A stretch of DNA of 64,000 nt. Origin: Scatophagus argus. Lineage: Eukaryota; Chordata; Actinopteri; Scatophagidae. A program made the position numbers and the translations under genes. Positions 11,299-23,647 of this stretch are shown here, in pieces. The first letter of the stretch is position 1. The number at the start of each line of letters is the position of its first letter. The notes below the pieces were generated by a model that worked only from the letters and a program-made list of their open reading frames with translations, searched no databases and had not been told where the DNA came from. The stretch is from positions 29,019,067 to 29,083,066 of the forward strand of contig NC_058493.1 in assembly GCF_020382885.2 (NCBI RefSeq), in the 5' to 3' direction.

Positions 11299-14200
11299 TT
11301 AATGTTTCTGCAGTTGCTGGTTGTGGTCCAACATTTTGATTTGGATGTTCACGGCTACCTGGTCCGAATGCTGTGTCTTAAAGAGTTAATCTGAGTCTTA
11401 ATCAGACACAACAGCAGACTTAGCATACCAGCAGAGTTCAGCCGGGTCGAGTGGAGGGATCGCAGTAGGGCAGGTCAGAGGGGTCAGATCTGCAGGGGAG
11501 ACCCCAGCAGCTGCAGGAATCCAGTTCAGCACATGACCCGACACATGAAGGAGCAGGATGCTTTCATTTGGTACAACCCAGTGTCAAAATAAAAGTCCAC
11601 TACAAATAAAATACAACAAGTTCTGGTCCTGCAGGGGCTGGAACGAGCCACCAGAAAGCTAACCAGACTAGGTCAGAACCTGGTGTTGGGCTGGGCTAAC
11701 CTCGTCATTACATGTCAACGTAATTTCAGGGACTGAAAGTTGAACCTGCAGTGTTGATGCTTTGCTCTGCCGCAGCTGTGCAGGAAGTGAATGCATGTTG
11801 GCCGTTACATAACTACAGACGAGTTCAGGGACGGGAGGAAAATATGCTGCTGTCAGCGTACTTCACTCATGTCAATGAAGGCTCAACAAAACATGTTCCT
11901 CATGTATTCGATATCATGTGAGAGAGATGACTGACCTGAACGTTTCCATCGCCTGCCACTTCATTTGTCTCCTGCAGCACTTTTACCCTCCCCAGTCAGT
12001 GAATGTGATGAAGTGTGATCAGTGAATGTGGGGGTGTGGACGGTTGTTAAAACTAAATTAGAACCAAATTAGAAAAAGTAACACCCCAAGATGAAATAAA
12101 CCAGAGAGAAGACTAACACAGTGAGGACACAGTTATCACACAGTCACAACTTAATCACAGAAAAACAGAATAAAAAATAAAGTAACAGCTTTATAGTTCC
12201 TCCACTGTCCAGTCATTTCTCCAGAGACATTGTCTTCTATTAAAAACTACATTTCAAATGAAGTGTAATGTTAGCAGTACGTGTAGTTGGCGGTGGTGTT
12301 CCAGGGTGGCACCACCCATCCAGACCCATTTAACTCCCAGCTACGGCCCTGCTCAGAGTCAGCTGAAGTTTATCTATGAGTTCACATGGTGTTTTAACAG
12401 TCAGTCTGATGTCCTCCTGCCTCCTGACTGTTTCTCTGATATGGAGACGCGCAGCTAATAAGCATCCATAACTTCCTCCATTTTGATTGTCAGTAAATGC
12501 AGTAATCTCACTATGTACAAATACTGTAATACAAGGACATTTTTGTAGAATAACTGACATTGTATTGCTGGACTGTAATTTTGCTGGGTAGTTTGTAATT
12601 TTACCTCCAGAGATAAAGTCTTCTCTTAACCTGTCATAATGTGAATCTGATGTAAAAGTACAGTTTTTAGGTATTTGTACTTGAATGAAGTATGTGAGTA
12701 CTTCCTGTCTGTTAGGAATAGTAAGATGGATTTTTGTACAGCTGAATGAATTACAGCTGATGACGGAGGGGATAACAGAGATCTGATCACAGATCAGCTG
12801 CAGTCTGATAGGAGATCAGAGAATGTGAAGCTCTCACAGCCTTCATCAGACTAACACTTCAATAATTCAGTCTTCCTCTGTGAGCTTGAATTATTGAGAC
12901 GGTGAAACCACTCGGCTGAATGCTTCTCCTCTGATCGGGAACAGCTTTTCTCTTCTCAGACCATCAGCTTCACCAGTCCAACGTGAAAACGTCTGCTTTC
13001 TAAAACGTACTAACAAAATGAATAAAAAGCACATTTTGGCCCACAGATTTGCTGATGATGTGCTGCGTGCTTCCGGGTTTAGCTTCCACTTGCTGTTCAC
13101 AGACATACGCTTTAGCGTGCAGATCCTGTGATTGTTTGATTCTGGACGTCGTGGCCAGCAGCTCGTTCTCTGCAGGAGTCAGAAGATCATAGACGCCGAC
13201 AGGAGCTTCTTTCACGGAGCAGACAAGTCAGTCACAGTTCAGAGCACCATGTGAACTCGCTTTTCGTGATCCGATCCTTCAGCTGTTTCACTGAATGCTG
13301 CGACGCTGTTTTACTGTGAAGACTGAGGAACTTCAGTGAGTGAATCTTTATTTTTGGGTGGACTGTTTCTTTCATGAACATCTCCCAGTAAGGCCTCTCT
13401 GTCTATTGTAAATCAGATTCTTTTATTGTGACAACAGAAGGAAGTGAGTGTAAAAGCTGTGACAAGCTTCCTCTGAGCCGTCAGTGAGATCAGGTTGTTT
13501 TAAAGAACACGCTGCAGTACTTCCTGTCACTCCTTTGCGTGTGCACGTAAGAAAAGGTGGACAGAGTTTAACAGAAACATTAAAGGCAGTAAGAAATCTT
13601 CTGCGCTGTGGTTCAATACAGCAGAAGTCTTCAGCAGTGGAAGCTGAACATGCAGAGCGTGTCGTTAAACTCAGTGAGATTCACATAAAAAGCTGCTCTG
13701 ACGCTCCTGTAGCGAAACTCAACCGTCGACTTTTCTCTCTCGCCCTCGCATGAGTCGCTAATAAAGTGTCACAATCGTTTCATCACACTCGCCCTGATGA
13801 AACACAAACTACAAAGGCAAGTTTTGAAATTATAATGCTGCGCTTTAGCACTTGCTGAATATTTCCTTTCTTTTTAACTGGATGCATTTTAATAAGACAC
13901 TGCATTCATTTGCATTCTCACAAGCAGGGGAAGAGTTGGCCGTGGCCAGCATGTGAGGGAGTTACGCTGCAGGTTTCAGTAAAGACATTTAGAAAAGCCT
14001 CAGATGTTTTGTTGCTCTATCCACTTTTATTCAACCTTCTCATTTGCGGTGTTGTCGTTTGTGTATCTGTATTGTTATTCACTTTCAGACCCCTGAGACC
14101 AAGACAAAACATATGTGTCGCCCCCTGGTGGCTGGCTGCAGAACAGCTCATAGGCCCACCCCCCACACATTCGCAGATGGAACATGAGCCAAACTAAAAG

Positions 14201-15335
14201 CTCAATAAACGTTTCCTCTTTAGATAGTTCTTATTACGCTGATGTTTGTTCAAGTGTTCATTTTTCTGGTGAGTCTGGGTTTCGTTAGTTCTTTGACATG
14301 ATAAAAAGGGTCTGAAACATCATAACTGACAGCTGTGCGCTCCTCCTGATTGGCTCAGATGGGACAGGGACACGACAGAGCATGAGCAGGTGATGAGGAC
14401 GTACTGAAAGAAAACAGCTGCTGTTGGAAGCACTGAAACTGAACCAGTCAGGAAATGTGCTACAGAACCAGAACCAGGACCTAAAAGGGGTTGAAAAGCT
14501 CAGACCTGCAGAGATGGAGATACTCACAACTTCAGCTTGGGTGTCCTCTCTCATTCCACAAACACCAAACTTTTAGCACTGAGTTCACCTTCACAGAAAC
14601 TTTTTGAAGGTGCACAAGACCAAATCAGGAAAACCAACAGCAATAAAGGCGGGTTGGTAAGCGTAAAAATGGAAAAGTTCTGTGCTGTTTTGACCCACCC
14701 ATCACCCCCAACATCCACCCTGCTGGGACTTTGTCATCTGACACCTTTTTGTGTGGTATTTGGATGCAGACCTGTTGTTCACAATCATCCTTTCTTCTTC
14801 ACTACGTGCAGATGAAGCTGGCTGCTCTGGTTGCACCCACTGGGCTGCAGACAAACGACATTAAACCTTTCATCTCCTCAGTCTGTACATGCTGTCCCTC
14901 TTCTTTCACATATTGTAGAAACATGCTGCTATCAGCACACCCAGCAGTGAAAGCTCAGCCCGCTGATCAGCTGTCTGTGTCACAGCACTGTTGGAGCGCC
15001 ATCTTGTGGCTTCCTGTGCACTTTGCATAATTCCATCCTTCAGCTTACCCCCACATTGTCATTGAGGCTGCAGTGAACGCAGCTCCATTCTGCATCTTCT
15101 GCTGGAAGTTTCTTCTAAATTTCATTGTTGACCAAGTAAATCAATTCCAATTTAAAGACAGAAACAATCTATTAGATAACAGAGAAACTGGGCTCAAGAC
15201 CGTACCGAGAAATGTTTAAAACTCATTGATAAGGTCTCCATGGTAAAGTCGATCTTTTCTCTGAGGACAGTGAGAGGACAGACGGGTGAACATGAGCACT
15301 AATAAAAACGACACCATGTTTGCTGCTTCTGAACG
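11299..15335. other. Gene-poor stretch
   Basis: I see no recognisable gene, RNA gene or clear mobile element. Short open frames occur on both strands but none has splice-bounded, family-like sequence. Confidence 0.45.
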
Positions 15336-15341
15336 TTTATT
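15336..15341 (-). terminator. Polyadenylation signal of the C-type lectin
   Basis: AATAAA on the minus strand, about 30 bases past the lectin stop codon at 15371. This is the nearest canonical signal and gives a very short 3' UTR. Confidence 0.6.
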
Positions 15342-15370
15342 GTAGTGAAACTGTGTGTCTTCACTCTGAA

Positions 15371-17150
15371 CTAATTGATCTGCACTGCACACACATATGG
15401 CCGGTGTTGGCTGCACATCTCGTCGTTCAAGAGTCCCCAGTCTGGAAAACACAAACAGAAACATGATTTCACTGGAGTTTTCCCACTTTGGACAGACGAG
15501 CACTTCAGCTGTTTGGTTTACTTTATGGGTCTCGTGTGTGTCACTGCAGCTGTGTGTACTGCTGTGGGTTTACTGTGATCATGTACTCAGAAGTAAATGT
15601 ACTCAAACTGAGAAGTGCAAGAGGAAACAGAGGAATCTGAGTGGGCTCCTCCTCTCTCTACACACTCCTTCCTCCTCCTCCTCCTCCTCCTCAGCCTGCT
15701 GACTTACCCCAGTAGTTCATCTCGACGCAGCCCTCTCTCCACAAGAAGAAGTCTGGCTGGCGAGGAGCCCACCTGAGGTAAGCACCTTTAGAGCCATCAA
15801 TCCAAACTAAACCAAAATCATAGTCATCAATCTGAAAGGAAGTGAAGGAAAAAAAACAGAGCAGTTGATGCTTCAGTTTGCTCATAACAGCACTAAATTT
15901 TATATGATAATGACAAAAGACCTCATCGCTGCATGTGAATCTATCAGTAAACCTTTCGGGTTACATGACAAAATAAAGATACTTGAGGACCTTCCCGGAC
16001 TTTAATATTTAAAAGTGTCAAAGTCAAAGTGTCAAAGTATACTTAGTGTACTAAGTGTATTTATCTCCTAAAACTCCAACCCAGGGGTCTGCAACCTTCA
16101 GTACCAATAGAGTCATGTTTGTCTCTCTTGTCTGCAGCCACAAAACATCCTTTAACTAAAGACAACAGCTGGTTAAGTTTGATTTATAATTCTAAGTATA
16201 GTTTATGTTGCATTCATGAACTGAAATGATACAACAGAGAAAACTGTTAACATGAAAACTGACCCTCAAGCCTAAACTGAATTTGGCTTATCTACAGACA
16301 CATTAAACCTGACGACAGACAAAATGAGTGAACTAAACTCTTATGTTACAAAGAATTATCTACCCGTGGGAGAAGGTGGAGATGCCTCGGTCTTCCATGC
16401 TAATGGGAACTCCTAACAACCAATTGAGCAAACCTTGACTGGGCGTTTGTTCACAGCTGAGCAGAAACATTCATTACTTACTGGTGCCCGGTGCATCCCG
16501 ATCCAGTAATGAGGTTTTCCCGTGTGGACTCGGTACATGGTACAGATCAGATCATTGTGCTCCTTCTCGTTGTGGATCGATACCAGGTGACCTTGGCGGT
16601 TGCTGTGTTTGTAGCCGTTACAGACTTTCTGAGACCAACAGGAACAAAAAACAGGAAGACTTAGTCGTCACCATGAGTGCATCCCAGTTTGATCCTCCCT
16701 CATTCGAGACAGAAAAACTTCTGGTTCGCCTCTTAGTTTCCATTTTATCTGGATAGACTGCCTTGTGTTAAATGTTCAACGACAAAAGGGCGAGGAAAAC
16801 GATGCCGTCTCAGTTACTGTCTGACAAGGGTGCGTTTGTTCTCCTCACCTCCGCCTCATAGAAGGGCAGATGTTTCGTGTGGTAGAACGCCTTCACGCAG
16901 TACCTGTCACCCATCCGGAACCAGTCCTCGTTGTTGATCTTGTATGGACACGGCACGGCCGGGTACTGTGTACTACACATGTTCTGCAGATTCCCTGTGG
17001 CACAGAACACATAAGGTGTGTCTCTGCTGTGTTCATGGTGTCTGTGGAGAACATGACTGTGAGTGTCCTTTGGTTCTTACCGGCTGCAGAGTCCAACATG
17101 AACATCAGCACCACCGCAGACAGGAAGGCGGCTTTCGTAACAGGAAGCAT
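15371..17150 (-). CDS. Secreted C-type lectin-like protein (five exons)
   Basis: Spliced minus-strand gene: 17081-17150, 16849-16994, 16482-16628, 15708-15831, 15371-15441. All junctions are GT-AG and the frame is intact for 185 residues. Residues 1-23 form a hydrophobic signal peptide, with no membrane segment after it. The rest is one C-type lectin domain: C30/C39 N-terminal pair, C56, C75, C101, the WIG core at 114-116, GCVEM at 155-159, C172 and C180. The sugar-site motif is QPD (146-148), the galactose type, but the usual WND reads LND (167-169), so calcium-dependent binding is plausible yet uncertain. Length and layout match small fish secreted lectins (ladderlectin, nattectin and type II antifreeze relatives), which serve in mucosal or serum immunity. 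Start chosen as the first ATG before the signal peptide. Specificity cannot be read from sequence. Confidence 0.93.
15660..15692. repeat. Short CTC trinucleotide repeat
   Basis: Run of CTC units in the last intron of the C-type lectin gene, immediately downstream (in transcription sense) of its exon 4 donor. Confidence 0.8.
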
Positions 17151-17770
17151 GGCTGAAGGCGCACTGACTCCCACCGGATTCTGCAGCTGAAGTACCACCT
17201 GCAGGACACGCCAGCAGTGATGTGACACACCTACACATTCTTCTTGTTCATAGAACACTTTTCAAAATCTTTGTGACTTTGTGACCCGAAGCTTTTACTA
17301 ATCATCTGATCAGAAGAACTCGTCAGAGATTAAGAACCTTTGACTTAAAGGACGATTTCACGGAAAAGCTGAAAAGTTAAAGGTCCTTACTGTTCACCTG
17401 ATGCACACCACGAGACAAAGACGACTCACCTCAAGTGTTTCGCTCTCGTTCGTCTGCTGTCTGGATGGATGCCAGTCTGATGTGAGCAGTTTTATCATGA
17501 ACGGCTGATGGCCTGAAGCCATGCGGTGATCAAACACTGAACAGTGAGAGACTTTCCACAGGATGTCACAGCTCATAAACTCCTTCTCCCCGTGAGTAGA
17601 AGGAATGTGAGCCAAAATAAACATTCAAAGTATATTTCAATTGAAGTTTTTCCAAAGATGACTGAAAATAACCATAGTGGAGTAAAAGTACAAAGTGGCT
17701 GAAATTGTGACATTTCTTTGTATTTCAGATTGGAAAAACCTGATAATGAAGACAGTTCATCAGTCAATGT

Positions 17771-18036
17771 TGTGGGTGGATCAGCGGTTAGGGTCTCGGA
17801 CCCGTAACCGGTGGATCGCTGGTTCGATTCCCCGTCCCGGTGTCCATGGCTGAGGTACCCTTGAGCAAGGTACCTAACCCCCACTGCTCCCCGGGCGCTG
17901 CACGCGGTCGCCCACTGCCCCGGGTTTGCTGTGTGTGTGTGCACGTCACTTGGGTGGGTTAAATGCAGAGAACAAATTTCGTTGGAGTGAGTTCCCTCCA
18001 ATGACAAGATATGTCACTTTCCTTTCCTTTCCTTTC
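17771..18036 (+). mobile_element. tRNA-derived fish SINE
   Basis: The 5' part resembles a tRNA gene with an RNA polymerase III B box, GGTTCGATTCC, at 17821-17831 and an A-box-like segment near 17778-17792. It is followed by the core typical of fish SINEs (CCTTGAGCAAGGTACCTAAC and GCTCCCCGGGCGC) and ends in a CTTTC-rich tail. A related copy lies on the other strand at 62963-63319. Not a functional tRNA: the cloverleaf is degraded and no discriminating anticodon arm is clear. Confidence 0.85.
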
Positions 18037-18289
18037 AATACTCAGTGTAGAACAGAGGACAGACTGTAACAGAAGCATTGGTTCTTACTTTTGCGTTTTC
18101 TCTGCTGTTCATTGACCACTTACTGAATTTAAAGCCAATTTAAAACCAGCAGCCATGGTCATGTGTGGCCTCTCGGCCTTCTTCCCACAGCGTTCAGTGG
18201 TAAAACTTCTCCTGAAAGAAGCTCCAATCTGGTTATCAAGCAAACTGCAGCACAGAGACAACCTGAAAGTTTGAACTGACCTGACCTGA

Positions 18290-18960
18290 GCTGTGGATGC
18301 TAACAACGTGACTGTCCTTCTTCTTCTGGATCTCAGTCTCTCTGACCATGCATTAGCTTGGGTTCTTATGCACCAGAGACCTGCGGCATCGCACGTCAAG
18401 TTCCTCAAAGAAGAATTCTCGGCCTTGTTGTATTTTCATTATAAATGCTACAGTTTGGGAACAGTATTAACCATCACCAGGTCAATTACCATTTCTATGC
18501 TGATGACACACAATTGTATATTTTTGTCTCACCAAATGACCCCAATGCACTGCATGTTCTCACTGGCTCACTAGCATTAATGCACAGATGAGCAAAAACC
18601 TTTTAAAGCTAAACGAAGAAAAACTGAGATTATTTTAACAATGCAGAAAGAGAAAAACTGCACTCAATGCTTGGTGGCCTCAGCAAACTAAACTAAAACT
18701 TAGTCAGACCATTTTAACTCTGAAAGACCCTGAAACATTCACTCATCCTTTTATCACCAGCTTTACTGGTTTGCTCGTGAAGTCAATAAGGAAACTGCAG
18801 CAGGTTCAGAAGGCTGAAGAGTCTTACCTAAAACAAAGAAAATGGATCTCATGACCGCACTGCTTCAGATACTGGCTTCCTTTATCTTTGAGAACCGGTT
18901 TTTTTAACTTGTTTATAAAGCTTTATCTGTCCTTGCACCTCCCATTATTTAAAAAAAATA
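18290..18960 (+). mobile_element. Decayed LINE reverse-transcriptase fragment (L2/Rex-like)
   Basis: Translated pieces resemble non-LTR retrotransposon reverse transcriptase: an LLLDLS..SDHA stretch and the catalytic-region signature FYADDTQLYIF, split over frames, followed by KLNEEKL. Further along, the plus strand gives pieces like the C-terminal region of fish L2-type elements. Stops and frame changes occur throughout, and the 5' region is absent. This is an old, inactive copy. Confidence 0.7.
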
Positions 18961-19352
18961 TGTTTTTGTCTCTTTAAAATGTTCCTTATGTGTTCCATAA
19001 ATGTATGGTGAGTGTTTACATGCACCTGTAATGTGAACCTCACTACATCTGGATATAAGAATGGCAGGTTACCTCCATATTTTTAAGATATTCTAATATG
19101 GATTGTTTGTTTCCCTGTGAGCCTTCAAAGAATAATCCACCAGCAGCCTCTGGTGCTGCACCATCTGAGGGCTGACTGTTGATCTTTCCAATACGTTCCC
19201 ACATTCTGTGTTTACAAATCAAATACTGGAGGTTTAATTCACCACCCACATAGTATCAGTGTTGACTCAAAGCAAACAGATCAGAACTACACAGAATGGG
19301 AGAATTTGTTAATCCTTCTTGATATATACCAAGTTAAAAATTGTACAGAAAA

Positions 19353-19623
19353 TACACTATATAGACAAAAGTATTGGGACAGCTGCCCATCTCACCAACA
19401 GGGACTTTAATGACGTCTCATTGTAAACACACAGACAGCTTTGCAGCTCTAACAGCTTCCACTCTTCTGTGAAGGCTTTCCACAACATGTTGGAGTGTTT
19501 CTGTGGGAATTTGTGCCCATTCATGCAGTAGAGCATTTGTGAGGTCACACACTGATGTTGGACCAAAAGGCCTGGCTCACAATCTCCGTTCCAGTTCATC
19601 CCAAAGGTGTTGGATGGGGTTGA
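19353..19623 (-). mobile_element. Tc1/mariner-like element, truncated, copy 2
   Basis: Starts at the terminal repeat (ACAAAAGTATTGGGACA near 19363) and is nearly identical to the corresponding part of the other Tc1-like copies, but homology stops abruptly at 19623, inside the GGATGGGGTTGA sequence. Only about 270 bases of the element's 3' half remain. The other end is lost. No intact transposase frame. Confidence 0.85.
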
Positions 19624-20583
19624 CGGTTAACACGGTAACTTCTGTCTGTGAACATAACCTGATCAGAAACAGGTTTTCTTCAGTAAACTCAGAGTTTTGG
19701 TTTGTCTCCTCCCCTTTTCCGCTCCTCCTTCATTCATTCAGTCACGCACATTTTAGTGGAGAATAATTTCTATTAAAATGTCAGGTCCTCTAATTGAGGA
19801 TCCCATAGATGAGGAAGCTGCTTTAGTTTGCAGGGTGTTGTGTTTATGTTGGGATTTTGAAGCCCAGACTGTTTGTCTCGTCCCGCTGACGTCTTAGTTG
19901 AGCAGTACTTTGGTTTTGGCTCAGGGCCATCTCCTGTGCCTGTCAGAGGTGGTGGTCCTCCACCTGTTTTCCAGGCCTTTTCCTTTTTCTGTTGGCTGAG
20001 TAGAAGTCAAATGTTACTTTTTGCCCCAATTAATCAGTGAAACGGGATAGATGAAGATGCTTGTGTGTGTGAAATCTGCATTATGGTAAGTATAGCTGCA
20101 TTGGTTTAATAAAGGGCCACACTTCATACTGATGCTTTTATGATGTTTATTCTCTTAAACGCTGACTCTGGAAAATGGTATGACTGTAAACAGTCACAAA
20201 AACATCATGACAATGTTAGCGCCATAAACCTAATGCAGAATCCATCTTGTTTTTTAACGCTGTGAGTCCGTCACAGGTTATATCTCTGTTGGCGCTCTAC
20301 CCATAATCCTCTGGTCATGACCCTTATGTGACCCGTATACAACCAACTCTTAAAGAGAAAAGGCACAATTTTTGTGACACTGAGTGAGCATCAGTGTCAC
20401 TGCCCTGAACAGGGAAACACGGGACAACATAATATTACTGTACTCTACTATTAATACTGTACTTTTAACTGTTTCTGCTGGATCAGAGCCAATCCTGGAA
20501 ACCCAGGTATGCACATTGTACATTTATTCTATCTGTTTCACCTGCTCCACACAACACACCCCCTCAAAGTGAGGGTTAAGGTG

Positions 20584-20608
20584 AACCCTAACCCTAACCC
20601 TAACCCTA
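20584..20608. repeat. Interstitial telomere-like repeat, (AACCCT)4
   Basis: Four perfect tandem copies of the vertebrate telomere hexamer on its C-rich strand. This is too short to be a chromosome end in itself; it is an interstitial site, either a scar of double-strand break repair or chance expansion. Confidence 0.85.
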
Positions 20609-22852
20609 CATCACAAAAAACAAACAAATCATTTTTTATAACAAAAACTAAAATCATGAATTCATCATATACTCTCGTCAACACATACCACTGTAAGGGT
20701 GATGCACATTGAAATATCCACTGAACAATCTTTACTTTGATATGTCACATGGTTTTACAGTGAGGTACAACCATAAGGCTGTTACACTTAAGCCTAATCT
20801 GATTGAATTATGTTTTTATATTTCATTTTTAGCTGCTTCTACATTCTTTACTCCCCTGCAGGATTGAACCTGTATGAGAATTAATTTTTCAAGCAGAAGG
20901 GATCTGCATTTGAACCTTCCGACCAAGCTAACTCATAGCTCTGTATACTTGACAGATGCCTCCAGGCATAACAGCTCAAGGCGGACTTATCATTATTATT
21001 CTGGAATTGTTGACAGAAGTTAAACTCATCAGGTGAGGTGAGGTAAGACTGCTGATATGTCTGGTATCTGACACTCAGTTTAAAATCCTGCTTTAAATGT
21101 GTACAGGCTGTAGAAACATCCTAAATCAGACACAGAGTGAGACAAGCTCAAACAAACTGCAGACACAACTAAAACAGTGTCTTTTTCCCTGATGGCTTGA
21201 ATACGTTGCTCAACTTGTCACTAAGCTTTAGGAATAAAGTCACCAACAGGGTGTGAAAAGTCGCTGAGGAAATCTAATGTGCACCTTTGGGGACTGATTG
21301 TGGTGGAGAAATGGCTGACAGCAGGCACAGCCACAGTTAGTGAGGCGAGGCAGAGTCGACACATTGACCCTCACAGTGACCACATTTCTGACAGTGAAAT
21401 GACTTGGAACTCAGGGTTATCTGGTGAACGTGAGGATGAGGAGAAGGAACTCAAACGTGCAGCCGTCCACAGCTTTGTAAATCTGAACATAAACAGTTGG
21501 GAACATTTAATGAACTTCAGTGATGGCAGAGGAAGTAGTTTGTTAAAATGCATTCTTCAGTGGGTTTGGGTGAACTGGGTGAGTTTTATCTCCTGCAGGT
21601 CACCCTTTAAGTTTCACCTGTGGAAATTGTGCATTCAGATACCAACAGAGAACTAATTCCTCTCACCTGAGCGTCCCTGCCCACCTCCACACCTGGACCT
21701 CGTTCCCCTCATCAGTTATATACCAGATTCTCTGTTAGTCCTGCTTGTCTGGACCTGCCAGCAGGCCTTAGCTTTATAAATCACTGAACTCTTTCTGCTG
21801 TCTTTTCCCCATCTGCATACGTCCAAAGAAGCACCTTTATTCAAACCATGTAGTGTGTATGTTTGAGATCAGTTTCTCCTTCAGTGTGCGATGAAACCTG
21901 ATTTGTTTGGACTTTAAAACACATGCAGCTTGAGCTTCACAGGAACGCCATACACTTGGTGAAATGGTGACTAATTCTCAATTATTTGAGCCTTCTGGTA
22001 AACTCAGTGGATTTGGAACATTTAATTATTTCTTTCTCTCTCAGTTTGTCCCCGCATGCAACTCCATATCAGGATAAATGATGTTATTTCGTTTTCAGCA
22101 GAGGGTCAGCTGCAGTACACGCACCCAGTAAAGTTGTTTCTTACTGCATTTCATTTTTCACTCGTACTGCTTCCATGTTTCACATTTCGTCCTTCCTCTG
22201 TAAACGTGAACAATACCCTGTATTTTAAGTTAAAACCTCTGGTGTGTCGGCCGCTTCATCGAAGCTCAAATGCATTGTTGTGAACGCCCTCGCACAGCAT
22301 TTAGCCGCCATCTGCTGCACTGCTGTCCACCACTATGGCTCATCCTGATACTTCCTGTCACATCTGTTTGTACAGTCCAGTATCACAGATCAGTTTGTCT
22401 CAGGAGGAAGCTGCACAGAAAATGAAAGCAGACCAAGTTTCAAATAAAAATTTGTCCAGTTTAGGTTTCAGTTACATTAGCATGTTTACTTAAGCGGATT
22501 AAAAACACATACTGCTGCTTATGGAGTGCTGCTGAAACCTGCTGGGATTACTGATGCTTGAAATTAGTAAACTGTTGGCTTGAAGTCAACAAGAAAATAA
22601 GCAGACACTTGTATTCCTATGATCTCACCCTCAGGTCCACTCTGGGAGAGACAAGCAGTAGCAAGCTGCTGTCCAAGAGGACACGGTGGTCTTTCCTGTC
22701 CTGTTCTCGCAACCTTTACTTTCTGTTGAACTGCTCGAGGAAAACTGGCTCAAAGAGGAAGTGAGGCTCAGATTGAGGACTGTTTATTGGTTGTCTAGTC
22801 ATCCGGGATGTAAAATAAATCCAAATATCCATCACAAATTCCAAGAGTCCAA

Positions 22853-22914
22853 GACCATGGCTTCTCTTCTTGTTTTGGACTGTTTTGGACAAAACAAGAA
22901 GAGAAGACATGGTC
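22853..22914. repeat. 25-bp inverted repeat (hairpin)
   Basis: Arms 22853-22877 and 22890-22914 are complementary over 25 positions with one mismatch, separated by a 12-base loop. The arms hold CTTCTCTTCTTGTTTTG and its complement. It could be a decayed miniature inverted-repeat element or, less likely, a pre-miRNA-like hairpin. Confidence 0.7.
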
Positions 22915-23635
22915 ACTAGATTGGTCACAAGATTTTCAACTCCTCATCATCACAGAATAAGAAACATGAGACATTCAAGTCATTCCAGCACAGCTCAAGT
23001 GAACAGTCGATTACCTCAGACTGAACTATCTAATAATCCATTGTGATCTGCTGAAAATTTTACAGTCCTGATCCTGTATATGGTGTCTTCCTGTTTTGTT
23101 CTGGTTTCTCCTGGGGAGTCCTTACTGGACGTCAGACCGGACTGGAACACCTTGATGATGGATGACTGTCTCTGTGTTTAGAGAACAGCTGTCAGGATGC
23201 GTTTCACTATAGAAGTGAACTTCTGAATCAGTTTGCTATATGAAGTTAACTTCTGTCAAAACATAACAAACAAACATGTTTTACAAATATCCCACTGTAT
23301 ATATCAGCTGTACATATACATTCATATGCATCTGGAAATGTGACTATATTTACTGACCTCATAATGTTCATATCAACTGTGTATACTATCTGTAAAAATA
23401 TCAATAACCTTATATTGTACATACATGTAACTGCAGATATTATATCTCTGCATCTATTAAACATGTATGTTACAAACAAATACAAGCCCTGAGCATTTTC
23501 CTCTTTTCATCTCATCACATTGATCACTTCTGTGCTTTTTTCCATTTACTTCTCTGCATCCTCCAACTTCCTGAGAGCCTTGCGTTTTACGACAGTATTT
23601 GCGCCTTTACGGCGCCAAGCTCTCACAACATCAGT

Positions 23636-23647
23636 CAACATGGCGGA
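23636..23647 (+). promoter_or_regulatory. YY1-like site over the gpn1 start codon
   Basis: The sequence CAACATGGCGGA matches the AANATGGCG core of the YY1 recognition motif and contains the ATG of gpn1. YY1 sites overlapping the start codon or just after the transcription start are well known in vertebrate housekeeping genes. No TATA box is evident upstream, as expected for such a promoter. Confidence 0.45.

Larger units (their letters stand above)
19624..23519. other. Gene-poor stretch before gpn1
   Basis: No recognised genes. Contains a four-unit telomere-like repeat (20584-20608) and a long hairpin (22853-22914), both described separately. Short open frames lack family similarity. Confidence 0.5.

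Noticed and set aside
17771-17850. A tRNA gene
   Set aside because: It has an RNA polymerase III B box, but it is the head of a SINE and does not fold as a clear cloverleaf. The same holds for 63240-63319.
23520-23639. An upstream in-frame start for gpn1
   Set aside because: It would add 40 residues with no family match; the ATG at 23640 sits in a classic start context and begins the conserved N-terminus type.
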